NCBI GenBank assembly: GCA_028709985.1
Contig: JAQUTB010000036.1
Span: 1 to 10,035, forward strand
Reading direction: 5' to 3'
Length of the DNA: 10,035 nucleotides
Source of the DNA: Dethiosulfovibrio sp.
GTDB lineage: Bacteria; Synergistota; Synergistia; Synergistales; Dethiosulfovibrionaceae
Made by a program: the position numbers and the translations under genes. Shown one piece after another: positions 5,711-10,035 of this stretch. Numbering within the stretch: position 1 is the stretch's first letter; each line of letters opens with the position of its first letter. Under the pieces are notes generated by a model. It had not been told where the DNA came from. It saw only the letters and a program-made list of their open reading frames with translations, and made no database searches.

Positions 5711-5774
5711 ATCAACCATCACAGACATTGTTATTGACATATCAAACGATATTTTTCAGGGAGGTTCTACAATC

Positions 5775-8381
5775 ATGACCGTAAAAAAAACCGAGAAAGA
5801 GATCGTAAGGGATATTCCTGCGGAAATAGACGCCATAGTAGCCAAGACCAAAGAAGCTCAGGGAAAGTTTTCCAGTTACACACAGGAGCAGGTTGACGAG
5901 ATATTCTTTCAGGTCGCGGTCGTAGCAAACCAAGCCCGAATACCTCTCGCGAAAGCCGCGGTGGAGGAAACCGGTATGGGCATCATAGAGGACAAGGTTA
6001 TAAAAAACCACTTCGCATCGGAGTTTATATACAACAAATACCGCAACGAGAAAACCTGTGGGGTTGTAGAGAGGGACGAAACCAACGGATTTTTCCGTAT
6101 AGCGGAGCCCATAGGGGTCATAGCTGGGATAATACCCACCACAAACCCGACATCCACCACTATATTCAAAGCCCTGCTGGCTCTGAAAACAAGAAACGGT
6201 ATAGTATTCTCACCACATCCAAAGGCGAAGAGATGCACCGTCGAGACGGCAAAATTAATCCACGACGCAGCGGTAAAGGCGGGAGCACCTGAGGGGATAA
6301 TAGGATGGATTGAGGAGCCCTCCGTGGAGGGATCCCAGTACCTCATGTCACATCGGTCGATAAGCATGACATTGGCGACAGGGGGCCCTGGAATGGTTCG
6401 AGCGGCCTACTCCTCGGGTAAGCCAGCTATAGGGGTTGGATCGGGCAACACCCCTGCGGTTATAGATGAGACAGCTGATATAAAGATGGCAGTCAACTCC
6501 ATTCTGTTGAGCAAGACCTTCGACAACGGCTTGATATGCGCCTCGGAACAGTCGGTGGTGGTGTGCGACTCTGTATACACTCAGGTCCACGAGGAATTCA
6601 CCAAAAGAGGCGCCATAATACTCAACGACGATCAAAAGAAAAAGCTCAGGGAGACGATATTGAAGGACGGCAGGCTTAACGTCGATATAGTCGGCCAGTC
6701 CGCCCATAAAATAGCTAAGCTCGCCGGGTTCGACGTCCCAGAGTCAACCAAGGTCCTAATCGGGGAGGCAGACGAGATAGGGGAGCAGGAGCCCTTTAGC
6801 TACGAAAAACTTTCCCCTATCCTGGGATTGTACAGGGCAACCAATTTCCAGGACGCGGAGAAGAAAGCGGCAGAGTTGGTGGATTTCGCGGGGCTAGGTC
6901 ATACCTCCGTCCTCTACACAAAATCCGATAACAGGGACAGGATAGCCTCTTTCAGCCAAAAAGTATCGACAGGACGAGTCCTAATCAATATGCCAAGCTC
7001 CCAGGGCGCGATAGGAGACGTATACAACTTCCGTCTTGAACCGTCTTTGACCTTAGGCTGCGGTTCATGGGGTGGAAACAGCGTCAGCGAGAACGTCGGG
7101 ATCAGACATCTTATCAATCTCAAGACGGTAGCCGAAAGACGGGAGAACATGCTCTGGTTTCGGGTCCCCTCTCAGGTCTACTTCAAACCGGGGTGTCTTT
7201 CCCTATCTCTCAGGGAGCTAGAGGGTAGAAAAAAAGCTTTTTTGGTGACCGATAGGCCTATATACGACCTAGGCTATGCGGAGAAGGTAACCAGACACCT
7301 TGAGGATATGGGCATGGAGATAGAGATATTCTCCGACGTAAAGCCCGACCCCGATATCTCGACGGTCCACAAAGGGCTTGAAAGGATGAAGGACTTCAAT
7401 CCCGACGTGGTCATAGCGCTCGGAGGGGGCTCTCCCATAGACGCGGCAAAGATCATGTGGCTTCTGTACGAACACCCAGAGGTGAGGTTTGATAGACTGT
7501 CCATGAGGTTTATGGACATAAGGAAGAGGGTCTGTAAGTTCCCCAAGATGGGCAAAAAGGCCATAATGGTGGCCATACCGACCACATCTGGGACCGGATC
7601 CGAGGTTACGCCTTTTGCCGTCATAACCGACGACGCTCAGGGAGTTAAATACCCAATAGCCGACTACGAACTGACCCCTGACATGGCCATAGTGGACCCA
7701 GACTTGGTCCTCACAATGCCCAAGGGAGTGACGGCGGCCTCAGGGATCGACGCGGTCACCCACGCTCTTGAGGCCTTGGCTGCAACCACCGCCACCGATT
7801 ACACCAACGGAATCGCTATGGAGGCACTAAAGATACTTTTTGAGTATCTCCCCCAATCCTACAGGAGCGGAGCTTCAAACCCTGAGGCCAGGGAGAAGGT
7901 ACACTACGCCGCGACTATGGCGGGAATGGCCTTCGCAAACGCTTTTCTCGGGCTATGTCACTCCATGTCACACAAATTGGGATCAGCTTTTCACGTAGCA
8001 CACGGTGTCGCAAACGGCATCCTTATAACCGACGTGATAAGGTTCAACATGGAGGCAGCGCCCAGGAAACAGGCGGCGTTCCCCCAGTACAAGTACCCTA
8101 ATGCCAAGGAAAGATACGCAAAAGTATCCGACTATCTTGGACTGCCCGGTAAAACCGACGACGAGAAGGTAAACTCCCTCATCCAGGCGATAGAGAAACT
8201 CCGCAAGGAACTGGATCTTCCCGCCACCATAAGGGAGGCAGGGGTCAACGAGGCAGAGTTTATGGCTAAAGTGGACGAACTAAGCGAGCTGGCCTTCGAC
8301 GATCAATGCACCGGCAATAACCCTCGCTATCCTCTTATATCTGAGATAAAAGAGCTCTACATAAAGGGATTCGGTAAATAG
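5775..8381 (+). CDS. adhE: Bifunctional acetaldehyde-CoA/alcohol dehydrogenase AdhE
   Basis: AdhE reduces acetyl-CoA to acetaldehyde and then ethanol, oxidising two NADH, in the cytoplasm; related enzymes assemble into filaments (spirosomes). The 868 residues begin with a CoA-acylating aldehyde dehydrogenase domain (about 1-440). It includes AIGVGSGNTPAVID and the catalytic C255 in FDNGLICASEQ. After a linker comes an iron-dependent alcohol dehydrogenase (about 450-868): NAD-binding GGGSPIDAAK from 550, IPTTSGTGSEVTPFAV, metal ligands D659 and H663 (DAVTH), and H729 and H743 (CHSMSHKLG...HVAHG), with H733 at the usual catalytic position. Every expected active-site residue is present, so it should be functional. 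I start it at the ATG at 5775, with GGGAGG 10 nt upstream. The upstream in-frame TTG at 5682 falls exactly on the promoter -35 and would add an Ile/Val-rich stretch not typical of the family. The gene is monocistronic, with its own promoter, Rex-like operator and terminator. Confidence 0.97.
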   Translation: MTVKKTEKEIVRDIPAEIDAIVAKTKEAQGKFSSYTQEQVDEIFFQVAVVANQARIPLAKAAVEETGMGIIEDKVIKNHFASEFIYNKYRNEKTCGVVERDETNGFFRIAEPIGVIAGIIPTTNPTSTTIFKALLALKTRNGIVFSPHPKAKRCTVETAKLIHDAAVKAGAPEGIIGWIEEPSVEGSQYLMSHRSISMTLATGGPGMVRAAYSSGKPAIGVGSGNTPAVIDETADIKMAVNSILLSKTFDNGLICASEQSVVVCDSVYTQVHEEFTKRGAIILNDDQKKKLRETILKDGRLNVDIVGQSAHKIAKLAGFDVPESTKVLIGEADEIGEQEPFSYEKLSPILGLYRATNFQDAEKKAAELVDFAGLGHTSVLYTKSDNRDRIASFSQKVSTGRVLINMPSSQGAIGDVYNFRLEPSLTLGCGSWGGNSVSENVGIRHLINLKTVAERRENMLWFRVPSQVYFKPGCLSLSLRELEGRKKAFLVTDRPIYDLGYAEKVTRHLEDMGMEIEIFSDVKPDPDISTVHKGLERMKDFNPDVVIALGGGSPIDAAKIMWLLYEHPEVRFDRLSMRFMDIRKRVCKFPKMGKKAIMVAIPTTSGTGSEVTPFAVITDDAQGVKYPIADYELTPDMAIVDPDLVLTMPKGVTAASGIDAVTHALEALAATTATDYTNGIAMEALKILFEYLPQSYRSGASNPEAREKVHYAATMAGMAFANAFLGLCHSMSHKLGSAFHVAHGVANGILITDVIRFNMEAAPRKQAAFPQYKYPNAKERYAKVSDYLGLPGKTDDEKVNSLIQAIEKLRKELDLPATIREAGVNEAEFMAKVDELSELAFDDQCTGNNPRYPLISEIKELYIKGFGK

Positions 8382-8384
8382 ATA

Positions 8385-8428
8385 AAAAAACCGGAGGATC
8401 GGCCTTTAAGCCGATCCTCCGGTTTTTT
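8385..8428. terminator. Bidirectional intrinsic terminator between adhE and nifU
   Basis: A perfect 13-bp GC-rich stem (CCGGAGGATCGGC, 8391-8403, with its complement at 8410-8422) closes a CTTTAA loop. It is flanked by at least six A on the left and six T on the right, so both strands end with a U-tract hairpin. It starts a few bases after the adhE stop and ends 11 nt before the nifU stop, serving the two converging units. Confidence 0.93.
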
Positions 8429-8439
8429 ATCCACAACCA

Positions 8440-8865
8440 TCAGTGGCCGTGGTCGTGGCCCATTTCGTCATGACCCCTCTCGGGCAAAAGAGGTTTTCCA
8501 ACCTTTTTAAAATAATCGTTTAGAGCCTTGGTTATCGCCTCTTCCGCCAAAACCGAACAGTGCATCTTAACAGGAGGTAGGCCGTCTAAGGCCTGGGCCA
8601 CCGCTTTATTGGTGAGAGCTGCCGCCTCGTCCACCGTTTTTCCCTTTATCATCTCCGTGGCCATGCTCGAGGAGGCTATAGCGGAGGCACAGCCGAAGGT
8701 CTTGAACTTGACGTCCACGATGATATCGTTCTCGACCTTGAGATATATCTTCATAATATCCCCACACTTGGCGTTGCCCACCTCACCGACCCCGTCAGGA
8801 TTCTCGATCTCTCCTACGTTTCTAGGATCTCTGAAATGGTCCATCACTATCTCGCTGTAAAGCAC
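8440..8865 (-). CDS. nifU: Iron-sulfur cluster assembly scaffold NifU/IscU-like protein
   Basis: This scaffold assembles [2Fe-2S] or [4Fe-4S] clusters from iron and the sulfur delivered by the cysteine desulfurase encoded just upstream, for transfer to apo-proteins. The 141 residues match the IscU / NifU N-terminal domain, with the three cluster cysteines C34 (NAKCGD), C59 (FGCASA) and C103 (KMHCSV), plus D36 and H102 next to them. No C-terminal NFU domain is present. I choose the GTG at 8863-8865, giving MLYSEIVMDHF, with GGAGGGG 8 nt upstream; the in-frame TTG at 8871 would sit almost on that site. The start lies 2 nt past the nifS stop, so translation is probably coupled. After about residue 125 there is an unusual tail, PLLPERGHDEMGHDHGH, with four histidines in its last ten residues; it is absent from typical IscU and might bind metal. 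Confidence 0.93.
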   Translation of the reverse strand: MLYSEIVMDHFRDPRNVGEIENPDGVGEVGNAKCGDIMKIYLKVENDIIVDVKFKTFGCASAIASSSMATEMIKGKTVDEAAALTNKAVAQALDGLPPVKMHCSVLAEEAITKALNDYFKKVGKPLLPERGHDEMGHDHGH

Positions 8866-8867
8866 GA

Positions 8868-10035
8868 TCAAATCCCCTCCTGTCTCTTCAGAAAATCCTC
8901 CCAGAGGGGCGACATGGCCCTTCTCCGCTCAACTACCCTCGGAAGATACTCCAATAAGCGGTCGACGTCCTCATCGGAGCTGTTTCTTCCTAAGGTCAGC
9001 CTGACCGATCCGTGGGCCATCTCGTGGGATAGACCTATGGCCATGAGCACGTGGGACGGATCCAGGGAAGCGGAGGCACAGGCGCTGCCCGTCGAGGCGG
9101 AGTAACCTCCGTCGTCCAGGTCCAGGAGAAGGGTCTCCCCCTCTATGCCTACGAAACTGAAGTTAGAGTTATTGGGCAGACGGTATTCCCCGATAGGACC
9201 GTTTATCCTGGCGTAGGGAATCTTCCTGAGAAGGCCCTCCATCAGCCTGTCCCTGAGGGAGGAGAGCCTCCTGGCCTCGTTGGTCATTTCACCGTAAGCT
9301 AAGGCGGCGGCGACCCCCATTCCGACTATTCCTGGAACGTTCTCCGTCCCGGAGCGTCGTCCGGACTCCTGCCCTCCGCCGTGGATAAGATTGTCGATCT
9401 TTACACCCTTACGGATATAGAGGGCCCCAACCCCTTTAGGCCCGTAGAACTTGTGGGCAGCCATGGACAGCATATCTATGTTCATGGCCTCCACGTCTAT
9501 GGGAATGTGGGTCACAGCCTGAACCGCGTCGGTGTGAAACAACACCCCCCTTTCCCGGCAGAGCCTTCCTATGGAGGTCACTTCCTGCACGGTGCCGATC
9601 TCGTTGTTGGCCATAGCCACCGAGACAAGGATGGTATCGTGCCTGATGGCCTTTTCCAGCCCATCTAGAGGGACAAAGCCCTCTCCATCGACGGGAAGAT
9701 AGGTAACCTCAAACCCCTGACGCTCCAGAAATTCCATGGAATGGGTGATAGCGTGATGCTCTATGGAGGTGGTTATGAGATGGCGGCCCTTTTTAGCCCC
9801 CAGGGCAAAAGCCGCTCCCTTAAGGGCCCAGTTGTCCGCCTCCGATCCCCCTCCGGTGAAGAATATCTCCTTTTTATCCGCCCCTATAACCGATGCTACC
9901 TGAGCCCTTGCGGTATCTATGGCGTTTCTGTTAGGCTCTGAGGCGGAGTAGAGAGAGGACGGATTGTAAAAGGATCGGGTAAAATAAGCCTCCATAGCCT
10001 CGACGACCTCAGGCCTTACGTAGGTTGTAGCGGCG
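8868..10035 (-). CDS. nifS: Cysteine desulfurase NifS/IscS (5' end beyond window)
   Basis: This PLP enzyme removes sulfur from L-cysteine to give alanine and an enzyme persulfide, and hands the sulfur to the scaffold made by the next gene. The open frame runs to the window edge. The first readable codons give AATTYVRPEVVEAM, which matches the segment just after the usual N-terminal YLDN, so only a few residues are missing; the ATG at 9995 is internal. The PLP site is visible as SMAAHKFYGPKG (Lys codon 9450-9452), with TSIEHHAI and FHTDAVQA as cofactor contacts. The catalytic Cys lies in TGSACASASLDPSHVL (codon 9078-9080), typical of class I NifS/IscS enzymes with the long mobile loop. It ends at TGA 8868-8870, 2 nt before nifU, and carries that gene's ribosome site. 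Genetic pairing with a NifU-type scaffold supports a housekeeping Fe-S role; nitrogen fixation is not implied. The promoter is outside the window. Confidence 0.95.
   Translation of the reverse strand, partial: AATTYVRPEVVEAMEAYFTRSFYNPSSLYSASEPNRNAIDTARAQVASVIGADKKEIFFTGGGSEADNWALKGAAFALGAKKGRHLITTSIEHHAITHSMEFLERQGFEVTYLPVDGEGFVPLDGLEKAIRHDTILVSVAMANNEIGTVQEVTSIGRLCRERGVLFHTDAVQAVTHIPIDVEAMNIDMLSMAAHKFYGPKGVGALYIRKGVKIDNLIHGGGQESGRRSGTENVPGIVGMGVAAALAYGEMTNEARRLSSLRDRLMEGLLRKIPYARINGPIGEYRLPNNSNFSFVGIEGETLLLDLDDGGYSASTGSACASASLDPSHVLMAIGLSHEMAHGSVRLTLGRNSSDEDVDRLLEYLPRVVERRRAMSPLWEDFLKRQEGI

Noticed and set aside
5682..5774. An upstream in-frame start extending AdhE by 31 residues
   Set aside because: The TTG at 5682 coincides with the -35 of the adhE promoter and the added Ile/Val/Thr-rich stretch is encoded by the Rex-like operator DNA. 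The ATG at 5775 has a ribosome site and gives the normal family start.
1..10035. CRISPR arrays, insertion sequences, phage or defence genes
   Set aside because: No spaced direct repeats, transposase motifs or defence-type domains were seen. The region reads as core chromosome throughout.

Overview
The window looks like ordinary chromosome from an anaerobic, fermentative, diderm-type bacterium. Frequent ATA (Ile) and AGG (Arg) codons, moderate GC, a Firmicutes-like CtsR/ClpC pair and a likely Rex-controlled bifunctional AdhE would fit a member of the Synergistota. That placement is an inference from general character, not from any search.

Layout. Positions 1-4574 form a minus-strand block, read right to left: a diverged ADP-forming acyl-CoA synthetase-like protein (2490-4574), plsY acyl-phosphate glycerol-3-phosphate acyltransferase (1878-2486), ctsR class III heat-shock repressor (1307-1786) and the first 431 codons of clpC (1-1293, cut by the window edge). 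A well-formed sigma-70 promoter overlapped by a CtsR operator lies just before ctsR, so ctsR-clpC is an autoregulated stress operon. The usual mcsA and mcsB genes are missing between them. Diverging from the synthetase-like gene, with only 38 bp between start codons, is a small secreted protein of unknown function (4613-5083). A perfect 32-bp palindrome follows it and separates it from a converging tiny hypothetical gene (5133-5306, minus).

Positions 5427-5597 hold a complete tRNA-Leu transcription unit: consensus promoter, class II tRNA with encoded CCA, and terminator. The anticodon reads AAG, which is uncommon in bacteria. Next is adhE (5775-8381, plus), whose promoter spacer and -10 are covered by a near-perfect Rex operator. 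This suggests that the fermentation enzyme is induced when NADH accumulates. A strong hairpin with A and T tracts on both sides (8385-8428) serves adhE and the converging iron-sulfur pair nifS-nifU (8440-10035, minus; nifS lacks its 5' end here).

The functions are mostly core cell biology: protein quality control, phospholipid synthesis, redox balancing through ethanol formation, and Fe-S cluster assembly. No mobile element, CRISPR array or obvious transferred island was seen. The points most worth a second look are the synthetase-like protein that has lost several catalytic residues next to plsY, the A34 leucine tRNA, the Rex/promoter overlap at adhE, and a CtsR whose heat-sensing glycine loop carries a histidine in an operon without McsA/McsB.
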